Position numbers and translations under genes: made by a program. The notes under the pieces are model-generated. The model had not been told where the DNA came from. It did no database searches and worked only from the letters and a program-made list of their open reading frames with translations. From Lamellibrachia satsuma (taxonomy: Eukaryota; Annelida; Polychaeta; Sabellida; Siboglinidae): DNA of 64,000 bases. This document shows, piece by piece, positions 46,246 through 59,148 of this stretch (positions within the stretch are counted from its first letter, which is position 1; the number at the start of each line of letters is the position of its first letter). The stretch lies in contig BSQZ01000001.1 in assembly GCA_033239005.1 (NCBI GenBank), positions 17,256,500 through 17,320,499 of the forward strand. The letters are read 5' to 3'.

Positions 46246-49200
46246 TGTTTTTTTCACAAAAGTTGCACGTATGTCTTCTGTCACATTTGTTTGCTGCAAA
46301 CAACATTGGATTAGCCATTACCAAATGTAAAGAAACCCTAATACCGCAAGTACACAACATTGACATAAGAATGTGAAAGATGGCTGTCTGTGTTACTATT
46401 ATCTGTGTGTAATTCCAGATTCATTTGTTCATTTTGCCCCATTAAATTTGCAGTTACCCACAGTATAAATGTGTAAAGTTGTATGGCTATGACAAATATC
46501 TACCCTATTCATTAGTGACACATTTTTTAATACCTACATTCTTTTTTGAAAGTTTTACGTTTTATGAATTACATGTACTAATGGTCACTTTGATGTGTCT
46601 ATTTTGTGTTCAGTATCGATAAAGTAATAATAATTGTGATTTACATCTTTAGGAATTTAAGGACTTTGATGAAAATATAAAATTTGGGAGATACCCACCA
46701 AAGCATACCCCTTATTTAGACCACTCCAACGTTTATCCCATATTTGTCCCATAATTAAAACTAGATCCCCCATAATTAAGAATCCAAAAACTGTGCCCTT
46801 GCCCAAGGGAATGTCATAACACAAGGTTTGTAGAGGTGAGGAAGCCTTACCAGTGGTGAGATGATTGAAGTAAATTGGGGATGACTATAAAGATCATAAT
46901 CACATTATCACTAAGACAGACTTGATTAAGGTAAGATTTTACTGCCTTTTGTGTAGTCTTTGTTATACAAAGACTGAAGTAGAAAGTGAATAAAATATTC
47001 ATGGAAGGATTGGGAATTCATAACCTTTGTATGATCTTGATTCTTTGTCAGCTCAAACTTGTGGTGTTGAAAGTAGAAGGTAAAGGTATAAACAAAGTAC
47101 TCAGCTATGACAGTTTGACTGATTAGAGTGCTGTACACTTGAGTTCCTGTTGGACCTAGTGGTTGAGCACCCATTGACTTCTCCACAAACTATTCTATAA
47201 TGATGAAGTTACCATGTGTGAACTATTCATTAATTCACAACTGAGTAATCACGGTCAGTTTTATAAGATTACAAATGTGTTCATGTTCAGATATTTATAG
47301 TGATACAACTATCAACAACAAATTGACCAGTGTTGACCAGTACTGACCAATGCAGGAACTGTGAGATCCTGTGCAAGATAAGAATTGGTGTGTTCTGTTG
47401 TTTTAAGCTAAAGCTTAATGAGTACAAATAGGGTGGACAGAAGGAGGAGGAATGACCTGATGGAAGAGATTGGGATGCAGTTCAGCCTAATGGGAAGAAC
47501 AGAAAGAAGGCGGATGATGTGCTGCAGATGGAGGAGGGCTGGTTATGGAGCTGGTTAGGGAGTTGAAGTAGTCAAAAAGCGAGGTCACAGAAAAATGGGA
47601 AGATGGCGTTAAGAAAGACAGAGGAGGATGACAAGTTGAGAGAGAAGGCTGTCGATAGGGAGAAGGCTGCCGATAAGGAGAAGGCTGCCGATAGGGAGAA
47701 GTGGAAAGTGATAAAATCCCAGGGCAGGGCAGCAGAACAAGAACTAGTTGGCCTTACCCCTTAATAAAGGGAGCTTTGATGAAGAGCATATGAGTCTGGT
47801 TACAGGATGCCTTTTAATGTTTAATTAGTTGACCTGCAACACTTGAGTAAACCCATCAGTGTAAACTCATACTTTTCGTTAGATTACATTACGTACCTCT
47901 TGTTTCATCTCAGAATCATTACTCTTTAAGTCCACACCACTTGTTTCTAAGACATTCTGTATAGCTTATTCTATTTCTCTGTGGTACCCTACAATATTAA
48001 ATAGTCAGATTGAAAGAAACCTGTTTTATTTTCTCTGAAGAACATAATGTATTCCAGGTTTTAGTGTTGTACACTAAGTTGTATGTTGTCAACTTTAAAC
48101 AACCTTGTGGCTGGATAGATCTAGACAAAACAAAGTTGAACTGTATCAACAAAGCTTTGGCCTATCAGAAGATAAATATAGCTGCATTATCTTAATCCTA
48201 GCTGTATCCTGTGGAGGCAGAATTTCCTAGAAAGACGTCATGCTGATATTATTGCAGATTATATCCATTTAGTATGAAGATTTTCAAAGGCAACATGACA
48301 CCATGATTAATCTACTGGTCAGTACCTTTCATAATTAAAGGGGAAGGTTTGTTATGTGGCTAGTTTGCCCTACTGGTGGTACCTTACTGGTATTGTTAAT
48401 TAATTTCTAATATCCTCTCCTGAATCAATTAAGCATCAATTACACGGTTGGACAGAGCCACGGCTGCGGCCCTATGATTTTCAGGCTATCCGTTCCTTTC
48501 AAGTACAGCATGCATGTGAACGTGATCCAAACAGGCAGCAATGTAATACTGTTAGAATAGCTTGACTAGACAGACTTGCGTTGTTAGTAAAGAAAGTCCA
48601 CTTTTTGTTACAAGCTACTTTTTCTTATATAAATATTTATCTTCAGTGCAGAAGAATTTGTCTAGATTAGTTTACACTTTGCATGGCATAAGGAATAGTC
48701 TAGTTTAAAATGGTTTTAAAATGTTACTCTTGCCAAAATTTTTAAGTATTGCAGATATGAAATGAATGCAAGCTACATTTACTGAATCGAGTGATTTTGT
48801 AGCAATGCAATGTGATTGGTTGATGTGGCAATTGGGGCGAAGTTCAAATACACATTCGGAGAGTATCCACCAGGGTTAATAACCATAATACCCCTGATTA
48901 ATGGATGGACTAAAAGGGTGGTTTTTGATCACAGTGCTATTCATATTCAACAACGTACAACAAAATATTCCAGTGTCTTAAATTTGGAGCAAAAATGCTA
49001 GCATAAGTTTCCCGTTTTCATGACAGGCAGTAGAAACAAAAGCAGTCAAAAAGATTGCATGTTGCATGGTGATGTTGCTATTGCCAAGAGCTTTGAGGCA
49101 GTATCTAGCCTAGGGGATGCTTTGTTACCTTCTCAAATAGCATGCTATGACCCTAAGGTCGTGTGCAGCATTCCATGCTGAAATATTAATTTCCCAGGTT

Positions 49201-49490
49201 TCTGGGTTCTCAAGACCCTCAAGTGGGCTGGTTGGCCCTTGCATTATTCATTTCATTGTGCTCTGGGGAAATGATCTGTGATTTTTATTGTATGTCTTTC
49301 AGGAGCTCTGCTTCTGTTGAAGCTAATGCCAAACATGAAATCCTCCTGAAATACTGGTTACAACAACTAGAGAAATGTGTCTCTCACCTACAGTGGTTGT
49401 AAATGTGTTGAGTAATTAAGCATTGATAAGATTTTGTATATATCATATTTCACTGCATCAAGGTCATTGTTTGCAGTGACATCTCTGTGG
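46246..49490. other. unassigned non-coding stretch
   Basis: No gene recognised. At 47603-47764 a short open frame of 53 codons includes four tandem 18-bp units (GAGAAGGCTGCCGATAGG), giving REKAAD repeats; it has no supporting context. Confidence 0.45.
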
Positions 49491-49494
49491 TGGA

Positions 49495-49540
49495 TATTCC
49501 ACACTGATTTAACAAGATTTAACAAAATCAGTGTGGAATA
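49495..49540. repeat. perfect inverted repeat (hairpin)
   Basis: Arms TATTCCACACTGATTT and AAATCAGTGTGGAATA, 16 bp each, separated by a 14-base loop. It sits shortly before the 34-bp array. Confidence 0.9.
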
Positions 49541-49572
49541 ACCTGGAACAGTTCATGTACACAATAACTTCA

Positions 49573-50150
49573 GAGACACTTTGTGTGCCTAGATCTTCTT
49601 CATGTAGAGACACTTTGTGTGCCTAGATCTTCTTCATGTAGAGACACTTTGTGTGCCTAGATCTTCTCCATGTAGAGACACTTTGTGAACCTATATCTTC
49701 TTCATGTATATACACTTTGTGTGCCTAGATCTTCTTCATGCAGAGACATTTTGTGTGCCTAGATCATCTTCATGTAGAGACACTTTGTGTGCCTAAATCT
49801 TCTTCATGTAGAGACACTTTGTGTGCCTAGATCTTCTTCATGTAGATACACTTTGTGTGCCTAGATCTTCTTCATGCAGAGACATTTTGTATGCCTAGAT
49901 CATCTTCATGTAGAGACACTTTGTGTGCGTAGATCTTCTTTATGTAGAGACACTTGTGTGCCTAAATCTTCTCCATGTAGAGACACTTTGTTTGGCTAGA
50001 TCTTCTTCATGTAGAGACATTTTGTGTGGCTAGATCTTCTTCATGTAGAGACACTTTGTGTGGCTAGATCTTCTTCATGTAGAGACACTTTGTGTGGCTA
50101 GATCTTCTTCATGTAGAGACACTTTGTATGGCTAGATCTTCTCCATGTTG
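49573..50150. repeat. 34-bp minisatellite, about 17 copies
   Basis: Unit GTAGAGACACTTTGTGTGCC, TAGATCTTCTTCAT. The last copies carry GGCTAGATC in place of GCCTAGATC, and the array fades into degenerate copies after 50130. Confidence 0.94.
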
Positions 50151-50398
50151 AGATCCTTTTTGAGTTCAGACCATTTTCATGTTACGATCCTTTTAAGACT
50201 TTCTTCGTAGAGGTTTTCTCACTATTGGGATACACATCATTGTTGGGTCTGCTTCAAATAGGGTCCTTGTTCAAATGAAGACTGTTGAGATCTGCTCCTA
50301 TGTTGAGAGCATCCAGGTTGGGACCCAATCCACATTGGTACCTGTCCCATGCTCACAATAAGTACCACAATAATCCTAGCCATTGCTGTGTACTGTAG
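50151..50398. other. unassigned stretch
   Basis: Degenerate continuation of the preceding array for some 60 bp, then no recognised feature. Confidence 0.4.
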
Positions 50399-50413
50399 AC
50401 TCTGACCCTTAGT

Positions 50414-50619
50414 ATGTTAATGGAAAGAGATCATTTTAACAAGAAGACTCACTGCATAGGCACCAGATGGCCTGTGGACAAGGAAGCTAAGAATCTACAA
50501 AGACTCATTTATCGGTATGGTCTGTCCCACAGATATTTGTTAATTCTGTTTATAACCTTATTTGCACTGCTGGCATTTACAGACCAGAATTGGTTGTGTA
50601 GTTCAAGCTCAATTACAAG
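50414..50619 (+). CDS. candidate 5' coding exon with a membrane segment
   Basis: An ATG at 50414, with an in-frame stop just upstream (50396-50398), opens 68 codons and two bases before a donor-like AAG|GTAATA (50620). The peptide has a polar, basic N-terminal part (MERDHFNKKTHCIGTRWPVD, KEAKNLQRLIYRYGLSHR), a hydrophobic segment YLLILFITLFALLAF (residues 41-55) and then DQNWLCSSSS. That layout is typical of type II membrane proteins such as Golgi glycosyltransferases, but I recognise no family and found no next exon. It could be chance. Confidence 0.3.
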
Positions 50620-51285
50620 GTAATATAATATTGTATGACATGTACATTATTAATAAGCTAATTATAAATTTCTTGTGTTATTTTATTAAGAAAAACAATT
50701 ACTTGCAGGTAGTATTGACATTTATGTACATTGGCAATAAGGTGTATGTCATTTCTTTCTTTGTGGCTGCTTCCAGAAAGATTAATTAAAATTGAGCAAA
50801 TAATTAGGTAACACAAACGCACCCACACATACAGATATACAAGCAGTCACGCACACATGCATGCACAGTCGCGCACACATGCATGCACAGTCGCACACAC
50901 AGGATAGAGGATGAATGGTGCAGATTGGGAATATATGACACTAACTGGATTTCTACAGAATCTACTTCATTAAGGATAATTTCCTTAACCAGTGATACTG
51001 ATTAGTTACAAGGTAAACATTTGTGTTACCTGGGCAACAGGAAGGAAACAAAAGGTGGGAAACAAAAGGTTGGATCTCATTGTATAAGCTATTATGGGTA
51101 GGGTCCATGTCAATCTTGTGGAACACCCTGGGATTGATGTCCAAATACAGGTGTACTGGCAAATCACTCCATCACTGGGCTTTCTGGTAAACTGCTGGTA
51201 GCTTGTTTGAGCTGTTGTGGCTTTATTCCAAATTCCTGAATAGTACCATCAATTCACATTTGGCAAACCATAAATGGTATCTTCA
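50620..51285. other. unassigned stretch with a CA-rich tract
   Basis: AT-rich, with a simple tract of GCACACATGCATGCACAGTC repeated twice at about 50853-50896. No exon seen. Confidence 0.45.
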
Positions 51286-51287
51286 GG

Positions 51288-53362
51288 CAGCAGATCAGTT
51301 GAGCCTGGTGTTCATTGTGAGGGATGGTAGCATCAGTTGAGCCTGGTATTCATTGTGAGGAATGGTAGCATCAGTTGAGCCTGGTGATCATTGTGAGGGA
51401 TGGTAGCATCAGTTGAACCTTGCATTCATTGTGAGGGATGGTAGCATCAGTTGAGCCTGGTGATCATTGTGAGGGATGGTAGCATCAGTTGAGCATGGCG
51501 TTTATTGTGAGGGATGGTAGCATCAGTTGAGCCTGGTGTTCATTGTGAGGGATGGTAGCATCAGTTGAGCCTGGTATTCATTGTGAGGGATGTTAGTATC
51601 AGTTGAACCTGGTGTTCATTGTGAGGGATGGTAGCATCAGTTGAGCCTGGTGTTCATTGTGAGGGATGGTAGCATCAGTTGAACCTGGTGTTCATTGTGA
51701 GGGATGGTAGCATCAGTTGAGCCTGGTATTCATTGTGAGGAATGGTAGCATCAGTTGAGCCTGGTGATCATTGTGAGGGATGGTAGCATCAGTTGAACCT
51801 TGCATTCATTGTGAGGGATGGTAGCATCAGTTGAGCCTGGTGATCATTGTGAGGGATGGTAGCATCAGTTGAGCATGGCGTTTATTGTGAGGGATGGTAG
51901 CATCAGTTGAGCCTGGTGTTCATTGTGAGGGATGGTAGCATCAGTTGAGCCTGGTATTCATTGTGAGGGATGTTAGCATCAGTTGAGCCTGGTGATCGTT
52001 GTGAGGGATGGTAGCATCAGTTGAGCCTTGCATTCATTGTGAGGGATGGTAGCATCAGTTGAACCTGGTGTTCATTGTGAGGGATGGTAGCATCAGTTGA
52101 GCCTGGTGTTCATTGTGAGGGATGGTAGCATCAGTTGAACCTGGTGTTCATTGTGAGGGATGGTAGCATCAGTTGAGCCTGGTATTCATTGTGAGGAATG
52201 GTAGCATCAGTTGAGCCTGGTGATCATTGTGAGGGATGGTAGCATCAGTTGAACCTTGCATTCATTGTGAGGGATGGTAGCATCAGTTGAGCCTGGTGAT
52301 CATTGTGAGGGATGGTAGCATCAGTTGAGCATGGCGTTTATTGTGAGGGATGGTAGCATCAGTTGAGCCTGGTGTTCATTGTGAGGGATGGTAGCATCAG
52401 TTGAGCCTGGTATTCATTGTGAGGGATGTTAGCATCAGTTGAGCCTGGTGATCGTTGTGAGGGATGGTAGCATCAGTTGAGCCTTGCATTCATTGTGAGG
52501 GATGGTAGCATCAGTTGAGCCCAGTGTTCATTGTGAGGGATGGTAGCATCAGTTGAGCCTGGTGCATTGTGAGGAATGGTAGCATTAGTTGAGCCTGGTG
52601 TTCATTGTGAGGGATGGTAGCATCAGTTGAGCCTGGGATGTTCATTGTGAGGGATGGTAGCATCAATTGAGCCTGGGATGTTCGTTGTGAGGGATAGTAG
52701 CATCAGTTGAGCCTGGTGTTCAATGTGAGGGATGGTAGCATCAGTTGAGCCTGGTGTTCATTGTGAGGGATGGTAGCATCAGTTGAGCCTGGGGTGTTCA
52801 TTGTGAGGGATGGTAGCATCAGTTGAGCCTGGTGTTCATTGTGAGGGATGATAGCACCAGTTGAGCCTGGGATGTTCATTGTGAGGGATAGTAGCATCAG
52901 TTGAGCCTGGTGTTCATTGTGAGGGATGGTAGCATCAGTTGAGCCTGGGATGTTCATTGTGAGGGATGGTAGCATCAATTGAGCCTGGGATGTTCATTGT
53001 GAGGGATGGTAGCATCATTTGAGCCTGGTATTCATTGTGAGGGATGGTAGCATCAGTTGAGCCTGGTGATCATTGTGAGGGATGGTAGCATCAGTTGAAC
53101 CTTGCATTCATTGTGAGGGATGGTAGCATCAGTTGAGCCTGGTGATCATTGTGAGGGATGGTAGCATCAGTTGAGCCTGGTGTGCACTGTGAGGGATGGT
53201 AGCATCAGTTGAGCCTGGTGTTCATTGTGAGGGATGGTAGCATCAGTTGAGCCTGGTGTTCATTGTGAGGGATGGTAGCATCAGTTGAGCCTGGTGTTCA
53301 TTGTGAGGGATGGTAGCATCGGTTGAGCCTGGGATGTTCACTGTGAGGGATGGTAGCATCAC
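51288..53362. repeat. 38-bp minisatellite with higher-order structure, about 54 copies
   Basis: Unit GGTAGCATCAGTTGAGCCTG, GTGTTCATTGTGAGGGAT. Marker variants recur together: GAGGAATGGTAGC at about 51358, 51738 and 52194, and GAGCATGGCGTTTATTG at about 51490, 51870 and 52326. The intervals are 380 and 456 bp, i.e. 10 and 12 units, so blocks were duplicated. The 3' third has variants with two extra bases (CCTGGGATGTTCATTG). It is the longest array in the window. Confidence 0.96.
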
Positions 53363-56300
53363 AACATTAATTAGTTCAGTGGCATGATGTGCCTTCAGGT
53401 CAGTATGCCTGCAGGAGGTGGACCTCAACTTGTTAACTCCATTCAGTGTGCAGATTTATGAAATTACAAGTGTATTTTTAATTAGAACTAACTAGTTTGT
53501 ATTATATCTGGAAATAAATTATTTTGAAATTGTTTGTAATGTGAAAATCTGTTCGGTTGTAGATTGTCCTGATCACTTCAAACTGTTTTTTGGTGGATGT
53601 TGAGGGAAATATATGTGACTTGTGACATAAGGCTTGAAGATGAATAATGATAATAGATGGTGGCTGGCTTTGGAATTTAGCATTAAGAAGTTGCACCAGC
53701 TCACTTCATCACTGTCAGGGAATAAATATAATTTTTGATGCTGTGTTTGACATAATTATACTCAGTGTTCCTTGAAATAACTGTATGCACTTGTAGCTAA
53801 AGTTAGGTATGTCTGATTATACCTATACAGTTTCAAGGTTTTACAGACAAACCCTCAACGCACAGAATTGCCCACATATAAAAAACCACAACACTACAGA
53901 CCCAAAAACCACACCACTGTAGGACAAAACTCCATAGTACAAAACCAATGCTTGTAGGATATTGCTGTTTGTATAGATACAAAAACAATTTATTGTATTA
54001 AATTAAATGTATTGGTAAAGTGTGAGAACAGGTGAATGCTGTTAATGCTCTTGAATGTGTTACTAGATTCAAAGTGAGACACAGAGGAATCTAGTTCTGT
54101 TGTGTAGACTGATAAGTGATAATACATGGCCAAGTACCATATGGTGCAAATACATGGGTTATGAAGCATGCTGTGTTTACGTGTGTGGTCTGTGGAATGT
54201 AGTATAAATTTTCCATTGTGGTTGTGTGTAGGACTGTATATGTTTAATGAAATCTTAAACTGTTATGGTTGATGTAACCACGCTAATTCATTATGTTAAC
54301 ACAAATATGGAGCCATGATGAACTTGTACATTGTATGGTGTCCGTGAACAAAGGAATTAGCATTATATATTATTACAGCTTTGATTAAATAAAGTAAAAT
54401 TGTTCACACTACATAATAATGTAAAAAACAAAACTCCTCTGAGTTAAAAGAAATTGTACTAATACTTCCTGGACAAGGCCATGTTTTAAATTTTTTTGCA
54501 ACATTTCTGAAAATATAAATGCATGCTTTTTTCCTAGTATAGCAACAATTTAAAAAATACTTTTTTCCCTTGATATTGTTTTAGCTCCCAAGAAACTTGT
54601 CTGCCGATAGACAGACGATAGTCGAAATATCTAGGGAAATAATACATTTCTTGAGAGGCAAAACTCAAAAGAACATTGGTCTAAATTCTTCCAGTTTCTT
54701 TCTGTTCACTGTTAAACGTGCACTTTGACATAAATTAACTAGTTTAAAACTTGTGTAATGACACCAGACCTGTTGGTATGAACTGACTTAGTGGTTACCC
54801 ATGAACTTTCATTTCAGGTAAGCCTTGAATGACGTGTTTACTTGGGGGATTAAGCATGCTTCATGGCCTCACTAGACACTCCAACTTAAACACTGTTATC
54901 TAAGTGTTTTCATAGGGTTGAGTTTGAGAAACCAAAATTGTGTTCTTTAGAATAAATCACCGAGATGTTAACTAAATCATTTACTGAGTAGAAACACTTA
55001 ACAATATAATGCACACTATTAAACAGGCCACTGTCCAATACATTGTGTTGGTAATGTTTTATTTGGATGCATTCCAGTATGTATTCTTGTTGATTTTGTT
55101 CATAGGCATGAGTTTGCGAAGAGTTTATTTCATACTACTAGGTTTATAATGGTTATTCTTTACAAATCATTCCTGTACAGGTTCCCGGTGCAATATTGGC
55201 AGCCATAGTCATGTAATGTGTCTGTTCTCATTGCAGCCGTGTCTGAGCTACAGCATGACCATTTCTGTTTTAGCTCATTTTGTGTGATATTTAACTGCCC
55301 TTGGCCTGGTTACCAGATAGAAGTACCAACAGTGTTTATTAATCTCTCAAAGACATTTCAAGTTTCTTTTTCATATGCCGGCAATTACTTTGCAACGAGG
55401 GAAGCAAGGCAGCAACAGATCTGAATTGTTTTATCAACACCCTTACAGTGCATATGTTATTTTTTTATTCAGTTTATTCCCGAGCAGCATGGCTCTGATA
55501 AGCTAAGCACCCTTTTGCTGCTTAATCTGATTAGACAGGCACCCAATAAGTGAGGAGTGTGCAACGGATCGTAATGCAGGCTGAATAGTAAATCTAGTTT
55601 TCTGACTTGTCCGTCTGATATATTGTGCTACTTCAAAGGGCAAACCTTGTCCTAGTAAAAGGCAATGCAAAGTGTCAGTGTTGTAATCAAGGTGCATGCA
55701 AGCGAATGGAATGGGGTAATTGTGTGGGGCATTATAGTTTACCCTGAATGCCTGATATTAACAAAGAAAGTATGTTTAGTTTTGCAATCAATAGATGTGT
55801 GAAGCTTATGATATGTGACTACAGTGAGTGGTGTTGTGCGGTGACTTCAGTTCACACACTGATGTGGGGTCTCTGGACAAATTGCATAGTTTGAATGATG
55901 ATCCAACAAAGAAAGCAAAATGGCGGAATTTTATTTTCAAACATATACAGTATTGCTGTATCAGTAAAATGCCTCCAACAAAATGTATAAAATATGATTA
56001 GATGAAAACGACAAACAAAATTTTGATCAAATAATTGATACGTCATGTTGCATCATTCAATTTTATACTAAATTAGTTTTGCATGTACCAGTGAATGCAA
56101 TATTGTGAAAATATTGTCACTGACTGTATCGTTATACTATTTAAATGTATTGTTTAAAATGCAGCAATCATATTGTTAGTTCAATATTGTAGATACCTAC
56201 TGATTGTTAATGTCTTGTCTAACTATCTCATCTCCTTCCCTTTAGTGCTTGTCGAACATAACATATATCGGGTAGCCAGTATTGTGAGATAAGTAATTTC

Positions 56301-58150
56301 ATCCAAGATTGTCTCATCACAGAAGATATTGTTATCAGGTTTTTGTTGCATGAAACTAGCCAGAAACTGGACAAAGAACTTAGATAGAGATGACAGCCAA
56401 TGCGAGGGGGTGTAACAAATTATGATTAACTTAGATAGAGATGACAGCCAATGCGAGGGGGTGTAACAAACAGGCAGAAGTGATTGAGGCACATTTGTGG
56501 AGGTGTTGTTGAGGGTAGTAATATTGAATTTAGAAACAGGGACATCTAATAATAGGTCTTCTACAAGTGTGATTGAAAGCACCAAAACTGTGTAGATGCA
56601 TGAGAGCCATATTGTTTAATGTAGGACAACTTTACCTAGCCACAATGTTTACAATCAGTAATGTCATCCAAGAGTCTCTGGTCGACAGATTCCTTGTTGT
56701 CAGTTAAGTACAAACAAAAAATCTGAAAAAAAAGAGAAATAGATTGTGACATTCATGAAGAGCTTGATAAAGGTGGACGAGCCCGTTGATGATGATGATT
56801 GGGTTGCTCTGAGATAGTCATGAAGATACCAGTCTTGAGACTCTTGACAATACTAGTCATGAAGATACTGGTCATAGCGAACTGATGACCAACCTGATAG
56901 TGGACAAGGGAAGACATTGCCCCATTTGTTCCTGCTGTCACGTTACATTATGAATATTTACAAATTACATTTCATTGTGTGTGGTGAAACGGGTGAGTAT
57001 AATGAGGGGTAACAAACAAAATAACAGTAGAACCCTGTATTAGTAGCCTACTCTGTGCATTTGAGGGTGGCATGCATAACACCACTGGAATATGTATAAT
57101 CTAGATTGGACATCTTTACACTTGCCTTCCAGAATAAATACCTATTACTAGCTAATCTATTTCTTAAATCTCAAATAAGGAGCCTCATGGCTGTTAATCA
57201 GATCCTCTCATGCCACAACCATAACATGCTCTAATCCTAACCCCTAACCCTGCCCTAATCAAGAATTTGTTTTATTTCATGGTGTAGTTCCCTCACACCA
57301 TCATGGTGATTAACAATGATTAGACTGAGTTGAAGTTTTGGAATCACCACATACCAGATTCAGTTTTTGCAGCTGTGTTGACATAACGAGTTGAGTGTGG
57401 TTGGTGACCCAGGCCCTGAGAATGCTAATCCATCTTCCAATAAAATATTTAGTCACCTAAACCACCACATCCCCCTTTCATCTTTACAACTTCCATCCTC
57501 CTGCAGCCAGCATGAAGTGCACCATTTCCACACTTGAGCGGGCAATTTTCTGGCTACCTTGTGTGCACTGAAGCTCCACAGATTAGTAAGAGTTAAAATG
57601 ATAGCACTTGTCAGAATATGTGCTTTTGATGTAAGAATTCAGTAGCTAATGAATCATGTATTCTACACATGCAAGACAGTGTACAGCCAGTTATAGTGCT
57701 CAGGTTGTAAGGTTGTTATGTAAGACTATTATGGCTTATGGGGCAGCAGCTCAAATGTATGGAAAGGATGTATTGAGTTATGATTTAAATTGCAAAATAT
57801 TCTGAGTAAATTTATACAAAGCAGTCAGACATTTCACAGCAGCTCAACATTATGGAAAGAATGTCTGTGTAATATCATTATGAATTCAGTTGCCAAGTAT
57901 TCTGAGCAAATTTGTATTAATTAAGCAGTCGGGTGTTTCCTGTTGTCTTGGTGGAACTATCTCCCAACTAGAGTGAATGTGTCATTGTTTGAACAGCTTG
58001 GTGTGTGAACGGTGGAGAGCTTCACAAACAATAGTTGAGTGGAACTCTTCTCCAAGTTGTCCTTGTACAAATGTCCATTGCTTTCATTTACCCTGACATA
58101 ACATCCTTTGTTTCTTGTCATTTTATTTTTTCTCAATGTTTCAGATTCTA
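53363..58150. other. unassigned non-coding stretch with two small duplications
   Basis: No gene recognised. A block of about 52 bp (CTTAGATAGAGATGACAGCC, AATGCGAGGGGGTGTAACAA) is duplicated at about 56379-56470. A diverged duplication of about 104 bp is seen at about 57743-57935 (CAGCAGCTCAA, ATGGAAAGRATGT, ATTCTGAGYAAATTT). Confidence 0.5.
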
Positions 58151-58209
58151 AGAAGTTTCCAGGAATGCAACTGTTGGTCCTGTACAGATGGTCAGCTGTT
58201 GTTTATAAA

Positions 58210-59148
58210 CGTGTCACCATGGTATTGCCAGAATGTGCTACCATGGTATTGCCAGAATGTGTCACCATGGTAATGCCAGAATGTGTCACCATGGTATTGC
58301 CAGAATGTGTCACCATGGTATTGCCAGAATGTGTCACCATGGAATTGCCAGAATGTGCCACCATGGTATTGCCAGAATGTGCCACCATGGTATTGCCAGA
58401 ATGTGTCACCATGGTATTGCCAGAGTGTGTCACCATGGTATTGCCAGAATATGCCACCATGGCACTGTCAGAATGTGTCACCATGGTATTGCCAGAATGT
58501 GTCACCATGGCATTGCCAGAATGTGTCACCATGGTATTGCAAGAATGTGCCACCATGGTATTGCCAGAATGTGTCACCATGGTATTGCAAGAATGTGCCT
58601 CCATGGTATTGCCAGAATGTGTCATGATGGCATTGCCAGAATGTGTCACCATGGTATTGCCAGAATGTGTCACCATGGCATTGCCAGAATGTGTCACCAT
58701 GGCATTGCCAGAATGTGTCACCATGGTATTGCAAGAATGTGCCACCATGGTATTGCCAGAATGTGTCACTATGGTATTGCAAGAATGTGCCTCCATGGTA
58801 TTGCCAGAATGTGTCACGATGGCATTGCCAGAATGTGTCACCATGGTATTGCAAGAATGTGCCACCATGGTATTGCCAGAATGTGCCACCATGGCATTGC
58901 CAGAATGTGCCACCATGGCATTGCCAGAATGTGTCACCATGGTATTGCAAGAATGTGCCACCATGGTATTGCCAGAATGTGCCACCATGGCATTGCCAGA
59001 ATGTGCCACCATGGCATTGCCAGAATGTGCCACCATGGTATTGCAAGAATGTGCCACCATGGTATTGCCAGAATGCGCCACCATGGTATTGCAAGAATGT
59101 GCCACCATGGTATTGCCAGAATATGTCACCATGGCACTGCCAGAATGC
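58210..59148. repeat. 24-bp minisatellite, about 39 copies
   Basis: Unit CCATGGTATTGCCAGAATGT followed by GTCA, with alternations TATTGC/CATTGC, CCAGAA/AAGAA and GTCA/GCCA. Five of six frames are open over the array (MVLPECVT, HGIARMCH and PWYCQNVS on +; HSGNTMVT and WQYHGDTF on -), giving frames up to 370 residues. An acceptor-like TTTCAG precedes it at 58139-58144 but no unique exon sequence supports coding. Confidence 0.95.

Noticed and set aside
55218..55424. Exon after the acceptor-like CTCATTGCAG at about 55236
   Set aside because: The open frame lacks any recognised motif and no donor follows in a convincing place.
57230..57255. Interstitial telomere-like CCCTAA repeats
   Set aside because: Only two or three imperfect CCTAA words, within chance in this context.
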